Below are positions 53,851 to 62,250 of a stretch of DNA of 64,000 nt, piece by piece. The stretch's first letter is position 1. The number at the start of each line of letters is the position of its first letter. The stretch spans positions 62,001-126,000 of the forward strand of contig JBFMFC010000001.1 of the NCBI GenBank assembly GCA_040752195.1. The letters are read 5' to 3'. This DNA comes from DSNY01 sp040752195. Lineage in GTDB: Bacteria; Pseudomonadota; Gammaproteobacteria; Burkholderiales; Burkholderiaceae_F. The notes under the pieces are model-generated. The model saw only the letters and a program-made list of their open reading frames with translations. It ran no database searches and was not told the DNA's origin. Both the position numbers and the translations under genes were made by a program.

Positions 53851-55175
53851 TCGAGCGGAACGCGCCACGGCGCGTGGATCTCCTGCGCGGTGAAGCCGGC
53901 GAGCTGCGGCAGATAGCGCTTGATGAACCGGCCCTCGGGGTCGAACTTCTCCGACTGCGCCACGGGATGGAAGACGCGGAAGTACGGCTGCGCGTCGCAG
54001 TCGGTCGAGGCTGCCCATTGCCAGTTACCGTTGTTCGACGCGAGGTCGAAGTCGTTCAACCGCCGCGCGAAGTAGCGCTCGCCGTGCCGCCAGTCGATGC
54101 CGAGATCCTTGGTCAGGAAGCTAGCGACCACCATGCGCAGGCGGTTGTGCATGTAACCGGTGCGGTTGATCTGCGCCATCGCGGCGTCGACCAGCGGGTA
54201 GCCCGTGCGGCCCTCGCACCACGCGGCGAACAGCGCCGGATCGTCGTCCCAGACGATGCGGTCGCATTCGCGCCTGAACGCGTGCCCGACGACGTGCGGG
54301 TGGTGGTACAGGATCTGCTGATAGAACTCGCGCCAGACGAGTTCGGACAGCCACACCTCGGCGCCGCGCGAGCCGGTTTCGCGCCAGTGTTGCCACGCCC
54401 AGCCCGCGAGCGCGCGGATCGACACGGTGCCGAAGCGCAGATGCGTCGACAGATACGACGGACCGCGCAGCGCGGGAAAGTCGCGCGAGCGCGCGTACGC
54501 GTCGATGCGCGATTTGAACTCCTCGAACAGCCGCGCGCCGCCGCCGGCGCCGGTCGGCAGCGGCAGCGACGCGAGGTCCGTCGGGCGGAAACCCAACCGT
54601 TCGAGCGTCGGCAATGCGTCGGCGCGCGCCGGCGCGAGCGCCCCGGCGTAGCGCTCGACCGGATACGGTCGCACGTAGAACGGCGTCAACTTCCTCAGCC
54701 AGGCGTTCTTGTACGGCGTGAAGACGGTATAGGGTTTGCCCGCAGCGGTGACGACTTCGTCCTTCTCGAAGACCACCTGGTCCTTGAAGGTCAGCAGGCG
54801 TCGCCCGTCCGCGGCGAGCGCGCTCGCCACCTGCGTATCGCGCGCGATCGCCGCGGGCTCGTAGTCGCGGTTGGCGAACACCGCTTCGACCTGCAGCTCG
54901 GCCGCGAGCCGTGGAATCTCTTCGGTTGCAAAGCCGTGGCGGGCGACGAGCGCGCCGCCGCGGCTGCGCAGCGCTCCGTCCAGCTCGAGCAATGCGGCAT
55001 GGATGAACTCGACCCGCCGATCCGCGGTGGCGCCTTCGGCGAGCAGCGCGTCGAGGATCGCGCGGTCGAAGACGAACGCGCAGTACACACGGCGCGCCTG
55101 CCTGAGCGCGTGGTACAGCGCCGCGTGGTCGGCAAAGCGCAGATCGCGCCGGAACCAGACGAGGGCGGAGTCCAT
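53823..55175 (-). CDS. phrB: Class I deoxyribodipyrimidine photo-lyase, C-terminus frameshifted
   Basis: Light-driven repair of cyclobutane pyrimidine dimers with FADH- and an antenna cofactor. The main frame encodes 450 aa: antenna domain from LVWFRRDLRFADHAALYHAL, FAD domain with TGYPLVDAAMAQINRTGYMHNR, SFLTKDLGIDWRHGERYF and NDFDLASNNGNWQWAAST. It then ends prematurely in RQKERPAA; the missing ~30 residues lie in another frame down to 53737. The FAD and substrate residues are all present, so partial activity is conceivable. ATG 55175 matches the family; upstream in-frame codons to 55286 are not used. Confidence 0.88.
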   Translation of the reverse strand: MDSALVWFRRDLRFADHAALYHALRQARRVYCAFVFDRAILDALLAEGATADRRVEFIHAALLELDGALRSRGGALVARHGFATEEIPRLAAELQVEAVFANRDYEPAAIARDTQVASALAADGRRLLTFKDQVVFEKDEVVTAAGKPYTVFTPYKNAWLRKLTPFYVRPYPVERYAGALAPARADALPTLERLGFRPTDLASLPLPTGAGGGARLFEEFKSRIDAYARSRDFPALRGPSYLSTHLRFGTVSIRALAGWAWQHWRETGSRGAEVWLSELVWREFYQQILYHHPHVVGHAFRRECDRIVWDDDPALFAAWCEGRTGYPLVDAAMAQINRTGYMHNRLRMVVASFLTKDLGIDWRHGERYFARRLNDFDLASNNGNWQWAASTDCDAQPYFRVFHPVAQSEKFDPEGRFIKRYLPQLAGFTAQEIHAPWRVPLERQKERPAA

Positions 55176-55308
55176 GAAGGCTCGGATTGCGGAGCGAGAG
55201 AGCCACGATCGGGCGCGGCGATTGTGCCTTGACGCCGCGCGTCGCGCGGCGGTGCCGACCGAGCGCGAGCGGCATCCCGGGCGCATCCGCAGGGACTAGA
55301 ATCGGGTC

Positions 55309-55878
55309 ATGCCCGACCAGCCGCAGATGAACCTGACGCATCAGTTCCTGATCGCGATGCCGACGATGGCGGACCCCAACTTCGCCGGGTCGGTCGTCTA
55401 CGTGTGCGAGCACAACGAACGCGGCGCGCTCGGGCTGGTGATCAACCGGCCGACCGAGCTGACGCTCGCGAAGCTGTTCGACAAGATCGACCTGAAGCTC
55501 GAGATCGCGCCGTGGAAGGACGAGCCCGTGTACTTCGGCGGACCGGTGCAGACCGAGCGCGGCTTCGTACTGCACGTGCCGCGCGGCGAATACGGCTCCA
55601 CCCTCGCCGTCAGCGAGGACATCGGTCTGACCACCTCGAAAGACGTGCTCGAAGCGGTGGCCGAAGGCAACGGGCCGCAGAAGCTGCTGGTCACGCTCGG
55701 CTATTCGGGCTGGGGCGCGGGCCAGCTCGAGAACGAGATCTCGCAGAACGCGTGGCTGACCGTCGGCGCAACCACCAACGTGATCTTCGAGACGCCGGTC
55801 GAGGAGCGTTTCGCCGCGGCGCTCGCGCTGCTCGGAATCGACAGCACGCAGCTTTCGCTGCTGGCGGGGCATGCCTGA
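55309..55878 (+). CDS. yqgE: YqgE/AlgH family protein (DUF179)
   Basis: Conserved cytosolic protein of unknown biochemical function, 189 aa. NLTHQFLIAMPTMADPNFAG opening, HNERGALGLVINRPTELTL, VYFGGPVQTERGFVLH, GYSGWGAGQLENEI and a hydrophobic end. Almost always next to ruvX, as here, with a short overlap at 55871. First gene of yqgE-ruvX-pyrR-pyrB-pyrX. Confidence 0.95.
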   Translation: MPDQPQMNLTHQFLIAMPTMADPNFAGSVVYVCEHNERGALGLVINRPTELTLAKLFDKIDLKLEIAPWKDEPVYFGGPVQTERGFVLHVPRGEYGSTLAVSEDIGLTTSKDVLEAVAEGNGPQKLLVTLGYSGWGAGQLENEISQNAWLTVGATTNVIFETPVEERFAAALALLGIDSTQLSLLAGHA

Positions 55879-56316
55879 ACCGATGCGGGCCACGGCGCAT
55901 TCGCCCGCAACCCGCCGCGCCGCCGTTGCCGTTTCCGCTTCGGTTTCCATGACCGACGAGGTCGTGCTCGGCTTCGACTTCGGCGCGCGCCGAATCGGGG
56001 TGGCGATCGGCAACACGCTGACGCGCGAGGCACGGCCGCTCGCGATCGTCGACGCCGCAGGCGAAACGAAGTGGGCGCGCATCGCCGCGCTGATCGCCGA
56101 GTGGCAGCCCGCGCGGCTGGTGGTCGGCATTGCGCGCCATCCCGACGGCGCCGCGCACGAGATGACGCAACGCTGCGAGCGCTTCGCGCGCCAACTGGAA
56201 GGGCGCTACCGGCTGCCGGTCGCGCGAGTCGACGAGCGCTACTCGTCGGCGGTCGTCGAAGGCGGCCGCGACGACGCGGCCGCCGCCGTGATCCTGCAGC
56301 AGTACCTCGACGAACG

Positions 56317-56320
<4 letters not shown>
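55871..56320 (+). CDS. ruvX: Putative Holliday junction resolvase/pre-16S rRNA nuclease YqgF
   Basis: RNase H-fold nuclease; the E. coli homologue completes 16S rRNA 5' maturation. Core begins LGFDFGARRIGVAIGN (catalytic Asp), continues VVGIARHPDGAAHEM, VARVDERYSS (Glu) and ends DDAAAAVILQQYLDER (Asp). ATG 55871 overlaps yqgE and gives 149 aa; internal ATG 55949 gives a 123-aa protein starting right at the domain and cannot be excluded. Stop overlaps pyrR as ATGA. Confidence 0.93.
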
Positions 56321-56826
<506 letters not shown>

Positions 56827-56842
56827 TCACCTGAAATCCCCG

Positions 56843-56872
56843 CGGCCTTCGGCCGGCCCCGTTTGCCGAAGG
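56843..56872 (+). promoter_or_regulatory. Mutually exclusive hairpins in the pyrR-pyrB gap
   Basis: CGGCC-TTC-GGCCG (56843-56855) can fold alone, or CCTTCGGC (56846-56853) can pair with GCCGAAGG (56865-56872). The two structures compete, an arrangement seen in attenuators. No U-tract is present, so termination would not be intrinsic. Confidence 0.25.
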
Positions 56873-56937
56873 GGAGCCGGTCGCATGGCGCCGCATCGAA
56901 AAGGGGGCGGCGCGCGCAGCGCGCGGGGGATTCCGCG

Positions 56938-57912
56938 ATGACGGCCGGCATGAATCGCAACCCGCAACTGAACGCGCACGGCGAGCTGCACCACCTGCTT
57001 TCCATCGAGGGTCTGCCGCGCGAGATCATCGAACGCATCCTGTCGACGGCCGACAGCTTCATCAACGTCGCCGAGCGCGAAGTCAAGAACGTGCCGCTGC
57101 TGCGCGGACGCAGCGTGTTCAATCTGTTCTTCGAAACGAGCACGCGCACGCGCACCACCTTCGAGATCGCCGCGCGCAGGCTGTCGGCCGACGTGTTCAA
57201 CCTCGACATCGCGCGCTCGAGCACGAGCAAGGGCGAATCGCTGCTCGACACGATCGACAACCTGACCGCGATGCAGGCCGACATGTTCGTCGTACGCCAC
57301 GCCGCGAGCGGCGCGCCGTACCTGATCGCGCGCCACGTCGCGCCGCACGTGCACGTGATCAACGCCGGCGACGGGCGCCACGCGCACCCGACGCAGGGCC
57401 TGCTCGACGCGTACACGATCCGCCATTTCAAGCGCGACTTCACGAATCTCACGGTCGCCATCGTCGGCGACATCCTGCACTCGCGTGTGGCGCGCTCCGA
57501 CATCCACGCACTGACCACGCTCGGCGTGCCCGAGGTGCGTGCGGTGGGGCCATTGACGCTGCTGCCCGCCGGACTCGAGCAGCTCGGCTGCCGCGTGTTC
57601 ACCCGGCTCGACGACGGAGTCCGCGGCGCCGACGTGATCATCATGCTGCGGCTGCAGAACGAGCGCATGCGCGGCGCGCTGCTGCCGAGCGCGCAGGAGT
57701 ACTTTCGCAACTACGGGCTGACGCCCGAGCGGCTTGCGCTTGCCAAACCCGATGCGATCGTCATGCACCCGGGCCCGATGAACCGCGGCGTCGAGATCGA
57801 CTCGCGCGTCGCCGACGGCGGGCAGAGCGTGATCCTGCCGCAGGTCACCTTCGGCATCGCGGTGCGCATGGCCGTGCTGTCGATCGTCGCGTCCTCCAAG
57901 TCGATGCAATGA
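56938..57912 (+). CDS. pyrB: Aspartate carbamoyltransferase catalytic chain
   Basis: Condenses carbamoyl phosphate and aspartate, committing step of pyrimidine synthesis. 324 aa. Carbamoyl-phosphate loop FFETSTRTRTTFEIAARRL, SSTSKGESLLDTIDNLTAM, the HPTQGLLDAYTI signature, and VMHPGPMNRGVEI for aspartate. GGGGA precedes ATG 56938; ATG 56950 is an alternative. Expected to form a dodecamer with the inactive dihydroorotase encoded next, as in Pseudomonas. No pyrI is nearby. Confidence 0.97.
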   Translation: MTAGMNRNPQLNAHGELHHLLSIEGLPREIIERILSTADSFINVAEREVKNVPLLRGRSVFNLFFETSTRTRTTFEIAARRLSADVFNLDIARSSTSKGESLLDTIDNLTAMQADMFVVRHAASGAPYLIARHVAPHVHVINAGDGRHAHPTQGLLDAYTIRHFKRDFTNLTVAIVGDILHSRVARSDIHALTTLGVPEVRAVGPLTLLPAGLEQLGCRVFTRLDDGVRGADVIIMLRLQNERMRGALLPSAQEYFRNYGLTPERLALAKPDAIVMHPGPMNRGVEIDSRVADGGQSVILPQVTFGIAVRMAVLSIVASSKSMQ

Positions 57913-57947
57913 CGATTCAGGACTCAGGATTCGGGATTCGGCAGGAC

Positions 57948-58018
57948 GTCGTCCCGGCGCAGGCCGGGACCCAGTCTGTCGGTGAGCCCACTTGGGCCCC
58001 GGCCTGCGCCGGGGCGAC
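57948..58018. repeat. REP/BIME-like inverted repeat between pyrB and pyrX
   Basis: GTCGTCCCGGCGCAGGCCGG (from 57948; full arm to 57973) is an inverted copy of the arm at 57993-58018, matching at 24 of 26 positions. Each arm is itself a near-palindrome around CGCAGG, the structure of REP sequences mobilised by RAYT transposases. It fills most of the 112-bp gap. It could form a large mRNA hairpin between pyrB and pyrX. Confidence 0.8.
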
Positions 58019-58024
58019 AGACGC

Positions 58025-59293
58025 ATGAAGCTCGCGATCCGCAACGGCCGCGTCGTCGACCCCGCGTCGGGGCGCGACGGCATGGCCGACGTGTTCGTCG
58101 CCGACGGCCGCATCGCAGCGGTCGGCGGCGCACCGGCCGGTTTCGTCGCCGACCGCACGATCGACGCGCGCGGCCTCGTCGTCGCGCCCGGGCTCGTCGA
58201 CCTGTGCGCGCGCATGCGCGAGCCCGGCGCGGAAGGCGCGCTCAAGCGCGAGATGCGCGCCGCGCTCGCCGGCGGCGTCACGGGTGTGGTCTGCCCGCCC
58301 GACACCGATCCGCCGCTCGACGAACCCGGCCTCGTGCGCATGCTGCGGCAACGCTCGCGCGAAGCGGCCGGCGCGCGGCTTTATCCGCTCGGCGCGCTGA
58401 CCGCGGGGCTCAAGGGCGAAGCGCTGGCGGAGATCGAGACGCTCGCCGAGGTCGGTTGCGTCGCATTCGCGCAGACCGGCAGCCTGCCGCACGACAACGG
58501 CGTGCTGCTGCAGGCGATGCGCTACGCGAAGACGTTCGATCTGCCGATCTGGCTGCGGCCGGTCGAGGACACGCTGGCGGGCGACGGTGTCGCCGCCGCC
58601 GGCGCGGTGGCCGGCCGGCTGGGACTGCCTTCGATCCCGGTCGAGGCGGAGACCGTCGCGCTGCACACGATCTTCGAGCTGCAGCGCGCCACGGGCGCGC
58701 GCGTGCACGTGTGCCGGCTGTCGTCGGCGGCCGGCCTCGAGCTCGTGCGCGCCGCCAAACGCGAGGGCTTGCCCGTCACGTGCGATGTCGGCATCCATCA
58801 CGTGCATCTGATCGACGTCGACATCGGCTATTTCGATCCGGCGTTCCGCCTCGATCCACCGCTGCGCGGCGATCGCGATCGCGACGCCATCGTGCAGGGG
58901 CTCGCCGACGGAACGGTCGACGCGATCTGCTCGGACCACGCGCCAATCGGCGCCGAAGAGAAGCTGCTGCCGTTCGGTGAAGCGACGCCCGGCGCGACCG
59001 GGCTCGAGACGCTGCTGCCGCTCGTGCTCAAGTGGGCGCGCGAGCGTCATGTCCCGCTCGCGCAGGCGCTCGCCAAGGTCACGAGCGAGCCGGCGCGCGT
59101 GCTCGGCGAAGACACCGGCCGCATCGCCGTCGGCGCCAAGGCCGACCTGGTGCTGTTCGACCCCGGCGAGCACTGGCGCGTCACGCCGGACGCCTTGGTG
59201 AGCCGCGGCAAGAGCACGCCGTTCGCCGGCTACGAGCTCGAAGGCCGCGCCCGCACGACCATCGTCGGCGGCGAACTCCGCTTCCAGCGCTGA
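58025..59293 (+). CDS. pyrX: Non-catalytic dihydroorotase-like subunit (PyrC'/PyrX)
   Basis: 422 aa amidohydrolase fold required structurally by the partner ATCase in pseudomonads and many betaproteobacteria. The metal-binding HxH that should follow GLVD (VHVHLREPG) reads LCARMREPG, so both histidines are lost and the enzyme should not hydrolyse dihydroorotate. Other family blocks remain (PPDTDPPLDEP; SDHAPIGAEEK; ARVLGEDTGRIAVGAKADL). A functional pyrC is expected elsewhere. ATG 58025 follows the REP element directly. Its TGA stop lies in a second repeat motif. Confidence 0.92.
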   Translation: MKLAIRNGRVVDPASGRDGMADVFVADGRIAAVGGAPAGFVADRTIDARGLVVAPGLVDLCARMREPGAEGALKREMRAALAGGVTGVVCPPDTDPPLDEPGLVRMLRQRSREAAGARLYPLGALTAGLKGEALAEIETLAEVGCVAFAQTGSLPHDNGVLLQAMRYAKTFDLPIWLRPVEDTLAGDGVAAAGAVAGRLGLPSIPVEAETVALHTIFELQRATGARVHVCRLSSAAGLELVRAAKREGLPVTCDVGIHHVHLIDVDIGYFDPAFRLDPPLRGDRDRDAIVQGLADGTVDAICSDHAPIGAEEKLLPFGEATPGATGLETLLPLVLKWARERHVPLAQALAKVTSEPARVLGEDTGRIAVGAKADLVLFDPGEHWRVTPDALVSRGKSTPFAGYELEGRARTTIVGGELRFQR

Positions 59294-59320
59294 CCCCGAA
59301 AATGGGGTCAGACACCATTT
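59291..59320. repeat. REP-like motif, copy 1 (GGGGTCAGACACCATTT)
   Basis: TGACCCC-GAAAAT-GGGGTCA (59291-59310) and AAATGG-N9-CCATTT (59300-59320) form nested palindromes. The 17-base core recurs at 62233-62249. It supplies the pyrX stop codon. Such GGGGTCAGAC motifs are typical intergenic REP elements of proteobacteria. Confidence 0.7.
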
Positions 59321-59330
59321 GTTGATCGGC

Positions 59331-60215
59331 ATGCGTCGAGCGCTGGCCCCGCTGCGCGTCGCCGCGCTGCTCGCACACATCGTCGCCGGATTACTTCTGA
59401 CCACGCTGGCGTTTCCATGGCTCGCTCAGCCCGCGCGCAACCGCATCGTTCGCGGCTGGTCACGCGTGCTGCTGGCGCTCTGCGGCGTGAAGCTGCGCAA
59501 GAGCGGCCGCGCGCTCGATCACGCGATCGCGCGCACCGGCGTCGAGCCGCACAACGCCGGGCGGCTGATCCTTTCCAATCACATCTCGTGGATCGACGTC
59601 TTCGCGATCCTCGCGTGCGTGCCGGGTCGCTTCGTCGCGAAGTCGGAGATCGGCCGCTGGCCGCTCGTGGGCTGGCTCGTCACGCTGGTCGGCACGCTGT
59701 ACATCGAACGCGGCCGGCGCCACGCGGTCGCCGCGATCAATCACAAGGTGCGCGACAAGCTGAAGGCGGGCGAAACCGTGGCCGTGTTTCCCGAGGGCAC
59801 GACGACCGCCGGCGACAGGCTGCTCGCGTTCCACTCGAATCTCATCGCGCCGGCGATCGAAGTCGGCGGCGAAGTGTGGCCGGTCGCGCTGCGCTACACC
59901 GAGCGCGGCGCACCTTCGGCGGCGACCGCGTTCGTCGGCGACATGGCGCTCGTCAATTCGCTGTGGAACACGCTGCTGGCGCGCGGGCTCGAAGTCGAGG
60001 TCGCCTTCCTGCCGCCGCTGTCGGCGCGCGAGTTCGGCAACCGCCACCGGATCGCCGCCGCGGCGCGCGACGCCATCGCGCAGCACCTCGACGTGCCGCT
60101 CGCCGATGCGCGCGCGACGTTCAGCGCGCTGTCGCCGGTGACACAGCGCGCGGATCCTTCGCCTGCGGGCAGTCGACCTGAACGATCCGGCGCCGGGGCC
60201 AGCTCATCGCAGTGA
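59331..60215 (+). CDS. plsC: 1-acyl-sn-glycerol-3-phosphate acyltransferase
   Basis: Membrane acyltransferase making phosphatidic acid. 294 aa. N-terminal helix (LLAHIVAGLLLTTLAF), catalytic NHISWIDVF (NHxxxxD), GTLYIERGRR, and FPEGTTTAGDRLLAFHSNL (FPEGT). ATG 59331; preceding TTG codons belong to the repeat. The C-terminal ~30 residues (PSPAGSRPERSG) lie in a 95-bp convergent overlap with apaH and look non-conserved. Confidence 0.92.
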   Translation: MRRALAPLRVAALLAHIVAGLLLTTLAFPWLAQPARNRIVRGWSRVLLALCGVKLRKSGRALDHAIARTGVEPHNAGRLILSNHISWIDVFAILACVPGRFVAKSEIGRWPLVGWLVTLVGTLYIERGRRHAVAAINHKVRDKLKAGETVAVFPEGTTTAGDRLLAFHSNLIAPAIEVGGEVWPVALRYTERGAPSAATAFVGDMALVNSLWNTLLARGLEVEVAFLPPLSAREFGNRHRIAAAARDAIAQHLDVPLADARATFSALSPVTQRADPSPAGSRPERSGAGASSSQ

Positions 60216-60960
60216 GCCGGCCGCCCCACACGCAGCCGGTGTCGAGGCAGATCGCGTCCTCCCGCAATAGCAGCCCGAGCGTCGACCAGTGGCCGAAAAC
60301 GACCGGCGTGCCGCGTGTGGCGCGCTGCGGGTGCTCGAACCACGGCACGTAACCGGGCGGCGCGGCCGCCGCGCCTTCCTTCACCTTGAAGTCCATCGTG
60401 CCGTCGGCGGCGACGAAGCGCAGCCTCGTCAGCGCATTGATCACGCAGCGCAGCCGGTCGGCGCCGGTCAACGCATCGTCCCAACGTGCAGGCTGGTTGC
60501 CGTACATCGTCGCCAAGAAATCGTGATAGTCGTCCGCGCGCAGCCGCACCTCGACCTCGCGCGCCAACGCCAGCGTCTTTTCGACGGTCCACTGCGGCAA
60601 CACGCCCGCGTGCACGAACAGCGCGCCGGCGTCGAAGTGCGCGAGCGATCGGCGCCGCAGCCAGTCGATCAACTCCTCGCGATCGGGAGCGTCCAGAATT
60701 TCCTGCAGCGTGTCGTCGCGGTGCTGCGGACGGATGCCCGCGTCGACCGCGAGCAGGTGCAGGTCATGATTGCCGAGCAGCGCGATCGCACGATCGCCGA
60801 GCGCGCGCACGAAGCGCAGCGCCTCGAGCGACTGCGGCCCGCGATTGACGAGATCGCCGACGAACAGCAGCCGGGTACCGGCCTCGATCTGTGCCAGCAG
60901 TTGCCGCAGGCTGGCGGCACAGCCCTGCAGATCGCCGATCGCGACGAGTTCGCGGTTCAC
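60121..60960 (-). CDS. apaH: Symmetrical bis(5'-nucleosyl)-tetraphosphatase
   Basis: Hydrolyses Ap4A to two ADP, limiting this stress nucleotide and RNA Np4 caps. 279 aa, calcineurin-type metallophosphatase. AIGDLQGC, FVGDLVNRGPQSLE (GDxxxRG), LLGNHDLHLL (GNH), FVHAGVLPQWT and FGHWSTLG. GTG 60960 is the start: the family opens with ELVAIGDLQGC and GAGGCG lies upstream; no nearby ATG fits. Converges on and overlaps plsC by 95 bp. Confidence 0.94.
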   Translation of the reverse strand: MNRELVAIGDLQGCAASLRQLLAQIEAGTRLLFVGDLVNRGPQSLEALRFVRALGDRAIALLGNHDLHLLAVDAGIRPQHRDDTLQEILDAPDREELIDWLRRRSLAHFDAGALFVHAGVLPQWTVEKTLALAREVEVRLRADDYHDFLATMYGNQPARWDDALTGADRLRCVINALTRLRFVAADGTMDFKVKEGAAAAPPGYVPWFEHPQRATRGTPVVFGHWSTLGLLLREDAICLDTGCVWGGRLTAMSWPRRRIVQVDCPQAKDPRAVSPATAR

Positions 60961-61146
60961 GCTGCGCGCCTCATGCCGACGGCTGCCCGAGAGGCGCCCG
61001 TCACGGGCCCGCCGCGGGGGCCGCGGCGCGCGCCGGTGGCGCTGCTCCTTCGTCGCGTGCACGGCCGGCCCATGCCCGCTCGCCGTCCACCATCGGAGGG
61101 GCCGGGTGCGTCCCGCGTGCGTCGAGTTGCCGTCGCCAGGGCCGCA

Positions 61147-61641
61147 TCAACGCTGCCCGCGAAGCTTGCGCAGCAGCGCGGTGGTCGAGCGCTCGAATTC
61201 GAACGGAATCGCCACGGTCTTTGCGCCCCAGGTGCGCGCCAGTTGCGCCTCGGGGATCTGCGCCATGTCGTAGTCGCCGCCCTTGACGTACACGTCCGGG
61301 CGCACGATCTCGAGCACGGGCAGCGGCACCGGCTCGTCGAAGATCGTCACCAGCGTCACGCTCTCCAGCGCGGCCAGCACCGCGGCGCGGTCGGCTTCGC
61401 CGTTGATCGGCCGGTCGTCGCCCTTGCCGAGCTGCCTGACCGAGGCATCCGAATTGACCGCGACGACCAGGCTCGCGCCGAGCGCACGCGCACGCGCCAG
61501 GTACGTCACGTGGCCGCGATGCAGAAGATCGAACACGCCGTTCGTCAGCACGATCGGTCGCGCGAGCTGCGCAGCGCGCGCCGCCAGATCCGCGCGCGCG
61601 ACGATCTTCGCTTCGAACGGCGGCGGCACGCGCTCAGGCAC
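61147..61641 (-). CDS. rfaE2: D-glycero-beta-D-manno-heptose 1-phosphate adenylyltransferase (split HldE C-domain)
   Basis: Transfers AMP to heptose 1-phosphate, giving ADP-heptose for LPS inner core. 164 aa, nucleotidyltransferase. LTNGVFDLLHRGHVTYLARA contains the HxGH site; DDRPINGEADRAAVLAAL and KGGDYDMAQIPEA follow. It is a separate gene, not fused to the kinase as in E. coli HldE. GTG 61641 overlaps the gmhB stop; GTG 61629 is the alternative. Confidence 0.92.
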   Translation of the reverse strand: MPERVPPPFEAKIVARADLAARAAQLARPIVLTNGVFDLLHRGHVTYLARARALGASLVVAVNSDASVRQLGKGDDRPINGEADRAAVLAALESVTLVTIFDEPVPLPVLEIVRPDVYVKGGDYDMAQIPEAQLARTWGAKTVAIPFEFERSTTALLRKLRGQR

Positions 61642-62224
61642 GCGCGGCCTCGTCGAGCAGGTCCGCCAGCAGCGGGCTTCGCACCGCGTCGGCCAGCGAA
61701 CGGAAGCGCGCGGTCGCCAAGCCGCCGTCCTCTTCATCGTCGGGGTCGAGCCGGCCGTCGGTGCCGAGCAGAACGCGATGCGGCACGCCCGCCGCGTGCG
61801 CGGCCTCGAGATCCGAGCGCCTGTCGCCGAACAGCACCGAGCGTGCGAGATCGAGCCCCAGCTCGTGCGCGGCCGCCAGCAGCATGCCCGGCGCCGGCTT
61901 GCGGCACGTGCAGTTCACGCGATACTGGCCTTGTCCCTCGGTCGGATGGTGCGGGCAGAAGTACACGCCTGCCAGCGGCGCGCCCGCCTCGGCAAAGCGC
62001 TCGCGCATCCAGCGCGTCAGCCGCTGAAAGTCGTCCACGCTGTACAGCCCGCGCGCGATCCCGGATTGATTGGTGATCACCACCAGCGCGAATCCCCTGT
62101 CCGCAAGCACGCGTGCCGCCTCGAGCGTGCCGGGCACGAAGTGAAAGTCCTCCTGCCGCACGACATACCCGAGATCGACGTTGATCACGCCGTCCCGGTC
62201 GAGGAATGCAGCGCGACGCTTCAT
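61634..62224 (-). CDS. gmhB: D-glycero-beta-D-manno-heptose-1,7-bisphosphate 7-phosphatase
   Basis: HAD phosphatase that removes the 7-phosphate in ADP-heptose synthesis. 196 aa. FLDRDGVINVDLGYV (DxD nucleophile), VVITNQSGIARGLYS, the zinc-binding HHPTEGQGQYRVNCTCRKP loop, and LFGDRRSDLEAAHAAGV. ATG 62224 is only 12 bp after the hldD stop, separated by a REP-like motif. Confidence 0.95.
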   Translation of the reverse strand: MKRRAAFLDRDGVINVDLGYVVRQEDFHFVPGTLEAARVLADRGFALVVITNQSGIARGLYSVDDFQRLTRWMRERFAEAGAPLAGVYFCPHHPTEGQGQYRVNCTCRKPAPGMLLAAAHELGLDLARSVLFGDRRSDLEAAHAAGVPHRVLLGTDGRLDPDDEEDGGLATARFRSLADAVRSPLLADLLDEAARA

Positions 62225-62231
62225 GAAAAAT

Positions 62232-62250
62232 CGGGGTCAGACACCATTTT
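62232..62250. repeat. REP-like motif, copy 2, overlapping the hldD stop
   Basis: CGGGGTCAGACACCATTTT shares the 17-base core with 59304-59320. On the minus strand it encodes the last four residues (KNGV) and the TGA of hldD, so the element is embedded in the coding end. Confidence 0.7.

Noticed and set aside
53823..53860. Programmed -1 frameshifting in the photolyase gene
   Set aside because: No X-XXY-YYZ slippery heptamer at the junction and no precedent in the family; mutation or assembly error is more likely.
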